In this document: positions 11,100 to 23,040 of the stretch, piece after piece
Position numbering within the stretch: the stretch's first letter is position 1
Layout of the letters: the number at the start of each line of letters is the position of its first letter
Assembly (NCBI GenBank): GCA_031763025.1
Contig: JASSKH010000021.1
Location: 5,970,611 to 6,034,610 of the forward strand
Reading direction: 5' to 3'
DNA length: 64,000 bases
From: Macrocystis pyrifera
Lineage: Eukaryota; Sar; Phaeophyceae; Laminariales; Laminariaceae
The notes under the pieces: generated by a model
The model's input: only the letters and a program-made list of their open reading frames with translations
Database searches by the model: none
Told to the model about the DNA's origin: nothing
Position numbers and translations under genes: made by a program

Positions 11100-12081
11100 T
11101 GTTGATTGATCCCTAAAGGTATAGGCGCAGCTGGCACGGGAACGCGTGGCTGACTCCAGACATGAAACACGAACTCCTCTTATATTACATCCTCGCTGTA
11201 GAGTTGACTCGGCTCACATGCAGTGTAGGGTTGCACCTGACGAGTGGCATTGGTGGGCACACATTACCCCGATATCCCAATACCCTACAGCCGGAATCCC
11301 TTTCCAGCGTGGAACTCCCCAATCTACCATGGATCTTATATGTCGTGTATCTGAGTACAATACCGCGGCGAGGTTTGGTGTTAGTTCTGGGAGGAATAAC
11401 CCGCTTTCGACTGGTGTGAAGCTCGAGGACTTTGACGAGAATGAACCCGTGGGTGATTGGCCTTTCCGCGCGTTGGTGTGGTCTGATGCTGGCAGAACCG
11501 AGCAAGTACAGCAGGAAGAGGTGTATGTGATGAACCCTTGTGCCCAACTACAGCAACAAACAAGTGGCGCGTGTCGTGCTACACACCAACCCAACAACTC
11601 AAAAACGAGATACCACTGAACGTCTTTGGACCAATTGGAGCGACGCTGAAAGTGTTCTGGCAGAATCCGCCTGGACTGCTGAAGCACCACGCCCGCAGGT
11701 GGTTGATGGGGGGGACGTTGCCCCCGAGGAAGGAGTCGAGGATATGCCCAGTCAAGAAGCCAGCGTGGAGAGTGAAAAGGTCATAATATTGAGATGTTTC
11801 CACCCAGCCTAGTGTGTTGATTGATCCCTAAAGGTATAGGCGCAGCTGGCACGGGAACGCGTGGCTGACTCCAGACATGAAACACGAACTCCTCTTATAT
11901 TACATCCTCGCCGTAGAGTTGACTCGCCTCACATGCAGTGTAGGGTTGCACCTGACGAGTGGCATTGGTGGGCACACATTACCCCGATATCCCAATACCC
12001 TACAGACGGAATCCCTTTCCAGCGTGGAACTCCCCAATCTACCATGGATCTTATATGTCTAGTATCTGAGTACAATCAACA
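11100..12081 (+). mobile_element. Nested miniature LTR retrotransposon (TRIM-like), TSD CTGAC
   Basis: Two direct repeats, 11100-11361 and 11815-12081, are nearly identical and start TGTTGATTGATCCC. The right one ends CAATCAACA, giving inverted LTR ends TGTTGATTG/CAATCAACA. The element is flanked by CTGAC at 11095-11099 and 12082-12086, a perfect 5-bp duplication. The 5' LTR has lost its last bases (it departs after GAGTACAAT at 11361) and no primer site is visible. The 453-bp interior keeps a stretch resembling the Copia RT/RNase H junction (NNPLSTGVKLEDFDENEP then GDWPFRALV), then a hydrophilic stretch. It is probably an internal-deletion derivative of another Copia family rather than a classic TRIM. 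Confidence 0.9.
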
Positions 12082-12086
12082 CTGAC

Positions 12087-13330
12087 GGATCCACTCGAGC
12101 GATCGAAGGTTACGGCGACGTGAGCGTTGTCTTTCGGTCCGGAAACGACCCGTGCAAGTGCTGCTTACGAACGTTGCGCACGTGCCGGATCTCCGCTACC
12201 ACTTATTTTCCCTGCCCACTCTCGTCAAAAACGGCCATACTTCCGAAGGGCGCCCCACGGGGGTTGTAGTCAGGCTCAAGTCAGAGCGTTCGATCATGTT
12301 TCCGTTGAGTGGGACCCTCTACAGCCTGTACGGCTACCGGGTCGACCGCAGTTGTGGGGAAAATGCCTGTGCTGTACTCGCCCCGGGACAACTACCCAAC
12401 AAGTCTGCGATAAACATCAACGATTTCCACTGCGCTGCTGGACACTCCCACGAGGTACTACTTCGCAAGACCGCGGAGCAGCAAGGGATTGTCCTCGAGG
12501 GAGAGCTGCTGGAGTGCAAAGGGTGATCCATGGCAAAGGGTCTCCGCAAAGGTATCAAGCAGTCCACACACACACGAGCAGATAAGAAGCTCGGGAGGGT
12601 TTCAGTGGATTTGAGTGGACCAAAGGTGGTAGAGTCTCTCGGGCGGAAGCGGTATACTCTCATCGTGCGCGACGATTTCTCACGGTATGCGTAGGTGTAC
12701 TTTATGCACCACAAGTCGGACGCCGCGGAAATTTTCGAGCAGTTCCTTGCGGATTCTCGTGCCGACGGTGTCCCTCCTACGGTGGTAATCGTCCGATCTG
12801 ATGGGGGTGGTGAATTCCGCGGGGGAACGTTAGTCGACCTGTGTAAATCACGAGGGATCAAGCAGGAAGTCACGACGGCCGACAGTCCCCAATTCAATGG
12901 AGTGGCAGAGCGCGCGCTAGATTTGATTGAGACGGCCGCAATGGCGGGCCGAATCCAGGCTCGAGAGCTGTTTCCTGGCGCGAAACTCCCGGCCACGACG
13001 TCGTTGTGGGCGGAAGCGCCCCACTGGGCGTGTGACGCCTTGAACCGCACAGCAACAACAGCCAACCCGCAGAGCAAGTCGCCACATGAGATGTGGCATG
13101 GTAGCCCCCCCCCCGGTAGTACTACTGCCTTTTCACAAGCCTGGCTACTGCAAGGTGAAAAGGGAAACAAGTCACAGGCGAAAGCACAAGAGTTCTCTTA
13201 CCTTGGCCCTGCACCAAACTACCCCCGAGACTCAGTACGAGTACTGACAAAGAAACGCACTGTGCTAATCACGCGCAATGTCACCTGGCAAAGCGTGTCG
13301 CCTGCACCACCTGTACCTGCCGAGGCAAAT
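12087..13330 (+). pseudogene. Copia GAG-pre-integrase and integrase (two in-frame stops)
   Basis: The frame 12152-12526 holds the pre-integrase region (LLTNVAHVPDLRYHLFSLPT; then FHCAAGHSHEVLLRKTAEQQ). Integrase joins element cDNA to the genome. Its DDE core is visible: VDLSGPKVVESLGRKRY near 12606, IVRSDGGGEFRG near 12790, and SPQFNGVAERALDLIE near 12885. The reading is stopped by TGA at 12524-12526 (KG*SMAKG) and by TAG at 12692-12694 (YA*VYF, where Copia has Trp). Beyond that the frame 12695-13726 is open. Confidence 0.88.
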
Positions 13331-14078
13331 GACTCCCTGCCTACGGAAAAGCGGGGGTCAGAGGCAGACGACGTGAGCACGTCGGATCGAAGTGGTGGGG
13401 GGGTGGTGGATGAGCTGGACAACGGTCTGGCTCACTTGAACGACCTCGACGTGACGTGGGGTTTTGACCTGGACGCGTTTATGCAGGAGCGCGCACAGCA
13501 GGCACCTACCGCCGGCAAGGCCGGCGGCGAAACACCCGAGACGATGGGTTCGTCTCAAGGGGGTGCCGTGGACGCCTCCTCGGTCCCGGCAGGGAGGGCC
13601 CGAAACAGCCGAGACGATGGATTCGTCTCAAGGGGGCGCCGTGGACGCCTCCTCGGTCCCGGCAGGGAGGGCCGGAAGCGACCCGGACGCAGCATCAGCC
13701 TCCGACACCGTCCAAGGGAACGGTGAGGATCCCCCCGCGGTCCTGTCGGGGAGGACAGCACACGAGCTCAGCAGCTGGGACCGGCTCCCCCCGACAGTAC
13801 GGGGCCGGACCTGGGGTCAGAGCCAACGCCTGGAGGGTGAACCTGCCGTGCACCAAGTAAGGATGGATGAAGGAGCCGCAGACGCGCTGCTTGGGGCAGC
13901 GTACGAGTCGTGGACGAAGCCTGGGAGTATGCTGAATCGTACGTCCTGGACGATGGAGGACGCTGTGGCTTTGATGGCCGGAGGACCTGCTGTGGAGAAC
14001 AAAGGGGAGTTGAGCGTGTGCATGCCGAGTGGTTTCCCGGAAAACGTAGAACCGCCCCCACAGTCCGTAGCAGTGTAG
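13331..14078 (+). pseudogene. Copia hydrophilic linker between integrase and RT
   Basis: This low-complexity acidic segment contains two repeats of about 72 bp coding SQGGAVDASSVPAGRA, the same as in the minus copy. A frame change near 13590 separates the frames 12695-13726 and 13464-14078. The segment ends FPENVEPPPQSVAV* where the sister copy continues SVADVERSQYKVAWHEAM into RT. Confidence 0.75.
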
Positions 14079-15096
14079 GTCTGACCCGTGTGTGTTTCGC
14101 ATGGTTGTGGACGGCAAGGTAGAACTGATCATGGCCGTTCATGTAGATGACATCGTGATCGCAGGATCGGATGAGACATGCAGAGATTTCCATGCCGCGC
14201 TAGCTATGAAATTTCCCAGGATTAACATCGGCGAACTGACTTGGTACACTGGTTGTGCTTTCAAATGCGACTGGGAACTGGGGACACTGTAGATTACGTA
14301 GGAGGCGTTCATTGAGAGCATGCTGAATCGTTTTGGTGTTAACTCATCCTCTGACATTCCTGCGATCCCCGGTGTGGAACTAGGTCCAAGATAGGAGGGC
14401 GAACTTGGAGGAGACTGGCCGTACAGGGAGGCTGTGGGTAGCTTGATGTGGCTGTCGACCATGACGAGGCCGGACATCTCGAACGCTGTGCGTGCTGTGG
14501 CGCGCCACTCCCACAACCCAACGGAGAGGCACTGGAAGGCAGTTTTGAAGATAATGGATTACCTCTACGGGACCAGGTTTATAGATTTGACTTTTGTGCG
14601 GGGCTCGGGATTGGATTTGACTGCGTGTAGTGATGCTGATTATGCGGATAAGTCGAACGATAGGCGCTTGGTATTGGGGACGATAATTACCCTAGGGGGT
14701 GCGGCCGTCAGTTGGGCAAGTAGCACGCAGAGGTGTGTTACGTTGTCGACAGCAGAAGCAGATTATGTCGCCCTGGGTGAATGGATGAAGGAAGCTTTGT
14801 TTGCGGGCGCGGTGTTGTCGTTTATTTGTCCGGAGCCAAGCGGATCATGTGTCCGGGTTTTCGAGGATAACCAGGGGGCCATAGCGTTGGCTGAGATCCC
14901 TCTTAGTTCTGCTCGGAGTAAGCATATCGACGTGCGTTTTCATTTTGTCAGAGAGCTACTTCGTGCTAAGAAGATCGACATTCAGTTCGTAGCTTCGGAA
15001 GCGCAGCACGCGGACATTTTGACGAAATCCCTTGCTGCGACCCCTTTCAAGTCTCACCGTAGGTTCTTGTTGAATCTACCTTTGGAGGGTGAGTAA
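14079..15096 (+). pseudogene. Copia RT C-terminal part and RNase H (N-terminal half of RT deleted)
   Basis: Coding resumes at VCVFRMVVDGK-type sequence (14085 onward) with VHVDDIVIAGSD, so about 500 bp encoding the first half of RT are missing relative to the minus copy. TAG codons at 14290-14292, 14299-14301 and 14392-14394 interrupt the thumb region. RNase H (14434-15096) is intact: MTRPDISNAVRAVARHSHN, CSDADYADKSNDRRLV, LSTAEADYVALGEWMKEAL, FEDNQGAIALAE, ARSKHIDVRFHFVRELL, HADILTKSLA, ending in a TAA next to the purine tract. Confidence 0.9.
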
Positions 15097-15666
15097 GGGG
15101 GATAAGCATTATTCGATGAGTACCATGTTTGAGTGATGCGAGGGATAATTTGTCAGGTCGCCAACCCTGCGCTACTTTGAGGGGCATGGGGGAATAGGGC
15201 ACCGCTTGGCATTTTATTTTCTGGCCGTGTTCATCGTTTGGAATGCGGCCGTTATTTCAATTGCAATGGTTTGGAGTTTATGTGTTAAACAGGGGGTTTG
15301 GACCCGGTGGCCGGGCTTCCTCCTGCGGGACTGTCGTTGGCTGCTATTAGGTCCTAGAAAGTCTTGAATGTCTTTTCGATCTCGTCACTGCTGTGAAAAG
15401 CCAGGGAGGGTGTTCGTTTGGATCGTTCCAGCAGCGACGGTTACAAGTTGTAGAGGGTTGCGCATATCTTCGCAGGCAATATTATGAATTATGCCATGTG
15501 TTCATGAGGAGAATTTGAGCACTCCGTTCTCTGCTCCGTTCTCTGCTCCAAGCTACGAGCTAGGCTCCGCTCTCTCTCTCCTCCTCTGTCCTCTAATGCA
15601 ACGACTATAACGAATCTCATCAGACCACGTGGTGGTCAGGGCATCCAGGCTTGCACTCTGCGAACA
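15093..15666 (+). mobile_element. Polypurine tract and 3' LTR of the plus-strand Copia copy
   Basis: A purine tract with AAGGGGG (15095-15101) precedes the LTR, whose start corresponds to TGAGCATT in the minus copy (here TAAGCATT at 15103). The core runs to CGAATCTCATCA at 15622; similarity to the 5' remnant continues to about 15666. No target duplication could be defined because the outer borders are not matched by a simple direct repeat. Confidence 0.8.
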
Positions 15667-16068
15667 TGCCCAGCCTCTCCTCTCCCCATGCTGTACCCAT
15701 TCCGCTCTCCGCTGTGGCGATGCTCCTCTTCTGCTGTTGGAACGAACTCCTCGGCATTGGGATTGAAATTAAAACTCATCGCCACCACCCCGCGCCGCCA
15801 ATAGTTCACCTACCAGACCGCGCGGGGTACCTCTCCACCGAGGTTGGGGCTTGTATGACCACCGGCAGACCGTCGTAGGTTCCGATGGGCTCCGGCCCAC
15901 CCCGAGATCGGGGCAGGCCGAAGCGCGATTAACCTAAAAAATGCCCAAGGACGTATGATGATCAGGATTATTTGGCATGTTACATCTGGATTTTCATACC
16001 ACAGCAGGACCAAGCTACGGATCCTGCTAATAGTACATTGTTCAAACCGGTATATGTACTGCATAGTA
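15667..16068. other. Non-coding stretch, nothing recognised
   Basis: Flank of the Copia complex. No homology to the LINE A relic left of the complex is seen here, so the complex does not simply split one LINE copy. Confidence 0.5.
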
Positions 16069-16177
16069 TTACGGGGGGCCATAGTAAATAGGGCCAAATA
16101 AATATCGTTAGTAGACGTAAGTAAATATGTAGGTTATTGCGTGTACCGTAGGTCCTATTTACTATGGTCCTCCGCAA
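16069..16177. mobile_element. TA-flanked MITE, copy 1
   Basis: About 105-bp near-palindromic element with ends TTACGGGGG and CCGCAA (a mutated CCGTAA). Inner arms CCATAGTAAATAGG and CCTATTTACTATGG are inverted repeats. The left flank is TA; the right flank is mutated (TC). It belongs to a family with copies at 40587, 42505, 57419, 57691 and 61408. Confidence 0.85.
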
Positions 16178-16801
16178 TCTAGGTAGACCTAGGGAATTGG
16201 ATATCTTGTACCGTAGGGGGCAACAGGGAGAGTGAAGCCAAGGGGTGAACGTACATACAGTCATAGCACAAGTTGCTATGGTGATTGTGGTTCTTGTTGG
16301 TTACGGTGTTCCAACATGCGGTTGGGGATATTTTACGTGGTAGTAGTGTGGTGGCGGCGGTTGTTATTGGTGGTAGTGGTGGGACGATGATTTTTTTTAT
16401 TAACAATGCGTATTAATACCGGTATTTTTTCAATGTCAATGACCCAAAAAAAACGAGGCAACGATATCGTACTGCTGTTGGCTCATCCTTAGATGAACGC
16501 AAAGGCACATCAGCTTTCGCGCTAGGAGCCTCTGTTCTTACGTTCAATCATGGTCAAGTAGTAGGCAAAATAGTTTCGATCGAAAATGTTTTTGACCATT
16601 TCTCCGCGGAAATATTTGAAATCCCATCCTGAAGAAAACGTCCGTCCTAAACTTCTATCTCACAATGTTGATTATAAAACACCGAATTGTTGTAAGCAAC
16701 TACAAGGGAGCCCGGTACATGTATCTGCCCAGGGCAGAAATGATTAACCCTCGTGGTTCGTGTCCCCACCGGCGCTACTTGAACCCCCGGAAGGTCGAAA
16801 C

Positions 16802-17075
16802 TTGAAGAATCGGCACGAACACTGGTTGACAATTAATTGTGCTGGATGTCGACGGGTAGAAGAACGGTTTAATGTGGAGAAACACACACTCGTACTATAC
16901 TATTATCAATAGTAATAGTACAGAAAGAGTACATATTATACTATTAGTAGAACAGGTCCAATCACCAGGTCAGTCAAAAAAAATATGCGTATGATACGCG
17001 GATGGGCTGTTATTACCTGGTATTATTTTCTACTATTATTAATACTATTAATATTAATAATACTGTAAATATACT
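16802..17075. repeat. Dispersed repeat copy, then AT-rich stretch
   Basis: Bases 16802-16890 repeat the 3666 sequence (GAAGAATCGGCAC, ACTGGTTG, TGTGCTGGATGTCGACG, GAACGGTTTAATGTG). Bases 16890-17075 are rich in TATTA and TACTATTA, with no coding potential seen. Confidence 0.65.
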
Positions 17076-19030
17076 GGTATACGACAAGCCGCACCTCCAC
17101 CAGCCCACACGTTGGCTGATCCCTCCTCCCGTGCCACGTCGCCAATAAGAGCGTTCTCCGCCTCCGCAACAGCAACTGCCTCGGTTACAGCAGCATTCTC
17201 CGCGTATACAGCAGCAGCAGCAGCAGCTACCATCGCATCAGCGTTCCACGCGGCCACCTTCTGCTTTTAACTCGCTGACCTCCTACCCAGTGCCAGACCC
17301 CAGCTCGTCCGCACCTAGGAGAAGAGCTCCGTACTACAGCAGATGGTCTTCTCCGTCTTATCCCTTTTCATGAGTGCCTGGTGTGCATGTCACGTGTGAA
17401 CTGCTGTCAACCAACTTTCGATTGTCTTGTGTACCCCGGCCCTCACGTGTCGATCTGCTGTTTCAGTGCGCGAAATGGTACTGGCCGAAATCAATTGGAA
17501 ATCGACCCAGCTGTAAGTATTATTTTATCGTCTCGTCGACCCGGGAGTCACTGGCCAGTAGTCAATCGCGAGGGAAATAATGGAAAACGCGCGAACGGTT
17601 CACGCAGCTTGCAAAGTTGAGTATCGACCGATCTGCCGATCGGTTGAACTCATAGCTGACGTGCTTTCTTAGTTTTTTATGAAACCCTTCCCTGCCTCTG
17701 TCTCAGTAGTGGACAAACTTTGATGATAGTAGATCTTTCTGGGGTAGCTAATTAGGCACTCTGATTGGCTAGGGGTATGTTTTACGCGGCTTAATCAACT
17801 TTCGAGTATTTCCCAGCCACAGCATCCCGGGTCATCCCGAGTCAGCCTAGAGTCACACATCCACGCCGGCCGAGCCAACCTAGAGTCTTAACAAGCACAG
17901 CATCCCAGCACTGACCACTGGCATAGCGTTCAGGTTAAGGTTAGGGTTAGGGTCGGAGGGTCGGCTTCAGGCGTCCAACACAAAACCCCCGTAAAGATCT
18001 ACTATCAAGGTCTGTCCACCCCGTCTTCCCCGTTTAACCAACCTGCAACAGCAAATGGAAGACCTGTTTGGCACCACGCGAATACCAAGTAAGAACAATA
18101 TGCCTGGTACATACGTGCCGTATGCACAAAACTTAACACATACAAACGAAACCTATACGTAGTATGCAACCAATGATGCACACCCAATACAAGCGTTGTA
18201 TTAATAGTACTACACAATGACGTACAATATATACACAACGCACACAAAAGAAAGCGTAAACACTACCAGGTACGTATTATACTCCACGCCCATTGCCATT
18301 CCTCCAACGGATGAAAACCACTCTCCTACGTTTCAGATTGCGCGCGCCTAATCCAAGCTGACGACGCGACACCATGACGTGCACGCAGAAAAGCGTCAAT
18401 CATCACTCCGCCGAATTTTACCGGTCGCGAAACGCATGTCCCCGGCCGGGGGAAGAGGAAACCCAGCCTGGGATAGGGCGAGCCGAACACGGAGTGAAAT
18501 AAACAGCAACATCCCCCGCGTCATGCCAACAGCTGATGCACCCGACAACACGCCCCTTACAGACCGCGTATCGGCAAACGTTTTGCAGCGGCTAGTCCCC
18601 CCGCAACCTGCGCATTTCACGACACTTGGACGCCAACAACGGCGCCCAACAAAGTACGTATACCGAACAGCAGCCAACGCGTCATACCGCTGCTGCAAGT
18701 AGGTAACTCCCCCTCCACTGACTCCCTCAAAAACACGGGCGGGTGGGTGGGAAAGCTGAACCAGTCTTTACCATACCTGTCTTAACGACCCTGCCTCGCT
18801 GCGTCCTCTCGATCGCGAGTCAACTGATACTCCGCTTTGCATTTTGCTTTCGAAGTTGTATCATGCTACTGCGTACCCCCCCGCTCGGAGCAAGGGGGGT
18901 ATTGAGAGGGGCAGACCCCCGGGGCTTCTCCAGTAGCAACCCCCTGCTAGCAAACCTGAGACAAACTCCATCCCCAACTGGCGATGTCGATCTCTCGACG
19001 CCAGCCTCTAACATGAGGTTGGCTCACTTT
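17076..19030. other. No gene recognised
   Basis: Short ORFs only. A short telomere-like string (two units of TTAGGG at about 17941-17953) is too short to mean much. Confidence 0.4.
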
Positions 19031-19039
19031 GCGGTTGCC

Positions 19040-20510
19040 TACGCTACCCCCCCCCCCCCCCCCCTCGCCGCACTTGTTGCGATACTTTATAGCTTCTCAT
19101 TTCGCGCCCACCTGGCTCGCAAAACCGCGCCTACGCACACTCCAGTTGTTACCGCTTCCTACCCAGCCCAGGGAGTATCTCACTTGCCTCCACTCAATAC
19201 CCTGCCCCGGCTGGATTCCGCTACCCGTGCCCTCTTGGACCATCACGCTTGCTACCCAACCGGCGTCCTCCCCATGACTAGGTGCATACGCCTTGTTACG
19301 CGTCGGACGCCCACCGACCCTCACGCTGCAAGACCTCTGGTGTAGCCCCCCCGGGCCGACAGGTGAGTTGTGCCTCCAATCCTCAGGGAATGCAGGGCGT
19401 GATCCTCGGCACGCACGCCCGCCAACACCACCGTTCGCAGGGCAGCCGTCGCTTGTTGCTTGGTCCACATGGCCCATCTGCCGTTACCAATACCAAGAGC
19501 AACCAGGGGGGCCAACGAGAGAAGGAACGAATACCAAGACATCAAGTCGATAATTAGATCGACGGTGCCCCCCCCGGCGCCCACGGACCTCGGAAGACCC
19601 TTCCGCACGCGCATAAGAACTGCCTCCGTTCGCAATTGATCCCCCTTCGACCCGCTAAAGCGGACCTCAGCACGGTCAGCGGTCGACCACCGCGCTTCAG
19701 CCAGCTGGGCATCACCGCGAAAGAACGCTACGTAGGCCCGCCGCAAACAATACGACTCGTAAATTCGAGACCTCGTGTCCGCAAACATTTCCGACGCGTG
19801 GGTCAGGAAACAAAAATGATGCACACAGAGCAAGCCACAGAACCCGACCCCCAGCGCGCCACGACGGGATCAGAGCTTCGCCAGCAAGCAACATCACCCA
19901 TGAAATGGGCCGACACACGGTTGCTTGGTTTCCCGCGTCGGCGTGCGAACGAGCAGCGCCTTTGAGGGCGCTAGCAATAACGGATTGGGTTGTGTCGAGC
20001 TCAAAACCGCGCGAAATATGGTGAAAGTATTTGATCGCCGACAGCTGTCGATGATCGCTGACCGCATTTTTTGGTGGCAAAAGCGTACGCTACGTACTCA
20101 AACAAGCACCACGCGTTGACCATAAACAAGATCACTACCGTGCTGTAGGAAAACCGGCACTTCACAACGTACCCGGAAGTCTACCCAGGCGCCAAAATGC
20201 CCCAGACAAGTCTGTTCAGACGAGATCGCAACTGCGTTGCGCATGAGCTCGAGGCCAACACCGAAGTACAGAGAGACGTCCCGGCATCCCCGAAGTCCTG
20301 AGCCTGCCACGAAACATCAGAGCGAACGAAATGCAGGTTACGGAGGACAAGGTCACGATCCCAGCGTGAGATACCATCAGCAGCTACGTTAAAAACTCCC
20401 CGCACGTGTTTCGCGTCAAAGCGCCAACCCGAAGGCAACTCCAACCCCCCACGACACCGATGCACCCACTCCACGGCGGCTTCATTGTCCCCACGCATCA
20501 AAACGCAGTC
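19040..20510 (-). pseudogene. DIRS-like retrotransposon relic: RNase H end and tyrosine recombinase
   Basis: Reading leftward, 20181-20501 has MRGDNEAAVEWVHRCRGG and KHVRGVFNVAADGISRWD, the end of an RNase H as in DIRS and related tyrosine-recombinase retroelements. Further on come a recombinase core (19712-20080: LSAIKYFHHISRGFELDTTQ, ASALKGAARSHADAGNQAT, GGRVLWLALCASFLF) and its catalytic part (19321-19833: YCLRRAYVAFFRGDAQLAEA, SGSKGDQLRTEAVL, HSLRIGGTTHL, the H-x-x-R motif). After a further shift, NKAYAPSHGEDAGWVASVM may hold the active-site Tyr. The enzyme would insert circular cDNA by site-specific recombination. Several frame shifts make this copy dead. RT proper was not found. Confidence 0.8.
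19047..19064. repeat. C tract, 18 bp
   Basis: Uninterrupted C homopolymer beside the end of the DIRS-like relic. Confidence 0.95.
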
Positions 20511-22150
20511 GCGGGCGCTCCGCGTTCATACGATGTATTCGGCTCTTACAGACCTTAGATGCTGAAGCATACCATATCGCCAACGTAGAACCAAGCCGTT
20601 GCAAATGCATCCAAGGGGTGAACACATGGCAACAGGCGAACTTGAGCGAACCCTGCGCTGGCGATCCTTACGCTGATGATGTACTTATATGAATGATGTT
20701 CCGGTACCAGACTTTGCAATGGATGATTCCGTTAGTTCCGCAGCAGGTGTAGGGGGGGCGGCTTGCCCTCGTTCCTGTCGACGACAAAGGTGCACTGCCA
20801 GCAAATATTTAGCGTGTTGAAGACCACTGTCATTAGAGCGACATCACCTCTCGTATGTGTCGACCTACCGGTTGTAGTCGTCCAGATAAAAAATCGTAGA
20901 CGTGAGAAATGGAAGCCTCATTTTCCGAAACCGTCGCCCATGATGGACCTCGAGGGTCCGAAGAGATTCTTCGGTCGAGATACCAATGGCGGGGAATCCG
21001 TCCTTGTGCGGTCCTTGGCGTGGTAGCTTCCGGTCGCTAAGTGTCTATCGTGGTCCGCTACTTTGACTCCGCTCGAAGAAGCTGCGGTCATTTCCCGATC
21101 TCGTGGTAGAACTCGTTCCCCAGAGTCATGCTGAACCTGCGTCGCCACCACGTAAACTAGAGTCCGCAGCTTGAAACCACACCGACCGGCTGTCGGTTGT
21201 TCAACGTCTACGTATTTTTCCCAGGCATTGGCCAGCTGCCCGCTCACATCTACGATTTAGCGGGTCCAGAAACGTGTCTTCCAGCCGCTTAGTTGGTTGG
21301 TTATACCTTCCGAAACCATCATATCGTCAGCGTGTGACGTGAGAGTTCCTAGGGTGTCGTTGCTTTCTTCGGCGGCGCAAACGCATGGGCCTGAACTCGT
21401 CTCCGTAACCGAGCAGCGTCGCACCGATGGTTACTCAGTCGCCGCCAATATCACCCTTGTGCCGGTCCGGAAAGGATACTCTCGTGTTGTCGTTTGCTTG
21501 CTCCGTGCCGTTGGGGCTGTTGGCGACGAATATGATCGCCGACTTGTTCTCGTCCCGCAGTTGGCGATTATTTAGAGGGTTTTTGACGTTGCTTGCGATG
21601 ATAGGATTGGCTCGAGTAAACGCACTAGCTACACGCCGTCGTCCGGTCGGAGCAACCGTGTGTGATGCAGGCGGTGCGGCCCCACGAAATGTAGGCTGTG
21701 CAAACCCGGGAAGCCACTTCCGGCGATAGTTATGTCGCCGTCCTCCCAAAACTTTACTCTGGCGGTACTGTCGCCAGGCAGATGTATGCCCGAGTGCTCC
21801 GGCCTCGATCCGTTGGGTGTGTTTCCCTCAGCTAGCTCGTATGCAATTTATGGCCCAATTTATGCAGTCACACAAGATCAGAAAACGTGCATCCTCAATC
21901 TAACATCAACAATATGTTACCTGCTGTGTAAATTCGTATGTGTAAGTATGCAGACTACGCTATAGATGGACAACGTGTTGATGTTATAGATGGATGACGT
22001 ACTGACGGGTTTTCATAACTTTTTTGGCGTTTTTTTTGCGGGGATCCCCCTAAATATTCTCTGTCATGGGGTTTCAAACATATGGAGGCGTTTTTTACAG
22101 GGGACACTACGTTATCCTCCGGCCGGGGATAATTTGTAGGCGTCCCGTGC
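20511..22150. other. No gene recognised
   Basis: ORFs here are short and overlap on both strands, with no family motif. The part up to about 20700 may be degraded upstream sequence of the DIRS-like relic. Confidence 0.35.
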
Positions 22151-22179
22151 TGGGATCTCGGCGAAATCGAACAACACGA

Positions 22180-23040
22180 CTACATTAGGTTTCTTCGCGA
22201 CGCCGCTATACCACTAACACAGGTATCACATGTTAGACCCCGGGCAGATCCAAAGGGTAACATCGCAACACAACTCAGTAGCATAATGTTCGGCACGGAT
22301 TGATCAATATGGTAACGCAGTAACGAAATGACGCAGTCAGATCTTCCCTGACAGTTACTCCGTAACACAATGTTAGAGAGACCTCCGCATTTAGGCCAAC
22401 ATCCTACGGTAACATAATGTTACGTATCGGCCGGCTAAGACTGTGACGTTGCTATATTATGTAAAATATTACGTTATCCGACTCTATAGCAATCAGGCGG
22501 GGGGTCCGAATAGCGCAGTGTTAGATGTGCTGGCCGCTACGTCATGTTATGCTAGAGTGTGTTATTCGTAACATAATATTAGGTGTTAGTGCTGACCAAC
22601 ACATGGTAACGTTATGTTAGGGTGTTATGTGCAACGCTCCTCTCAAGGAGAATGCAGTGTTCGTGTGTTATGTCCAACGCTGCTTAGTCAGCAACAATAT
22701 GTCATCGTATTAGTAGATCTGTGGATATCGATACGGGCATGGTAGGGTGATAACGTTTGTGTACGGTCAGGTCCTAACACTTTGTAACAGTGTTAGTACA
22801 AGCACCGTTCACGGTGTAGCATATTGTTACTGTACCAGGCCTGGATGAGATCGAGCAGAAACAAAGCGTTAAGGCGTGTGCACGTTTGTGGGATTGCAGT
22901 TAACAATGTGTTACGGCGTTTAACGTGATTGCTCCTGCAGTGCTAACACTTTGTCAGCACGTGGCGACGTCCTTATATTAGGCCCGATAACGTAGATAAG
23001 CGTTTTTTGTGTGTTACGTTATCCGAGAGATGGAATTAGT
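22180..23040. repeat. Cluster of TAACA..TGTTA palindromic motifs
   Basis: At least eight imperfect palindromes built from TAACA and TGTTA halves recur at irregular spacing. Examples are GTAACATAATGTTAC near 22411, GTAACACAATGTTAG near 22361, CTAACACTTTGTAACAGTGTTAG near 22773 and TAACAATGTGTTAC near 22901. No open frame crosses them. Confidence 0.6.

Noticed and set aside
6111-15666. A single Copia element
   Set aside because: The two halves are on opposite strands and both contain the linker and RNase H, so they are two copies.
17935-17955. Interstitial telomere
   Set aside because: Only two TTAGGG units plus a variant, too few to interpret.
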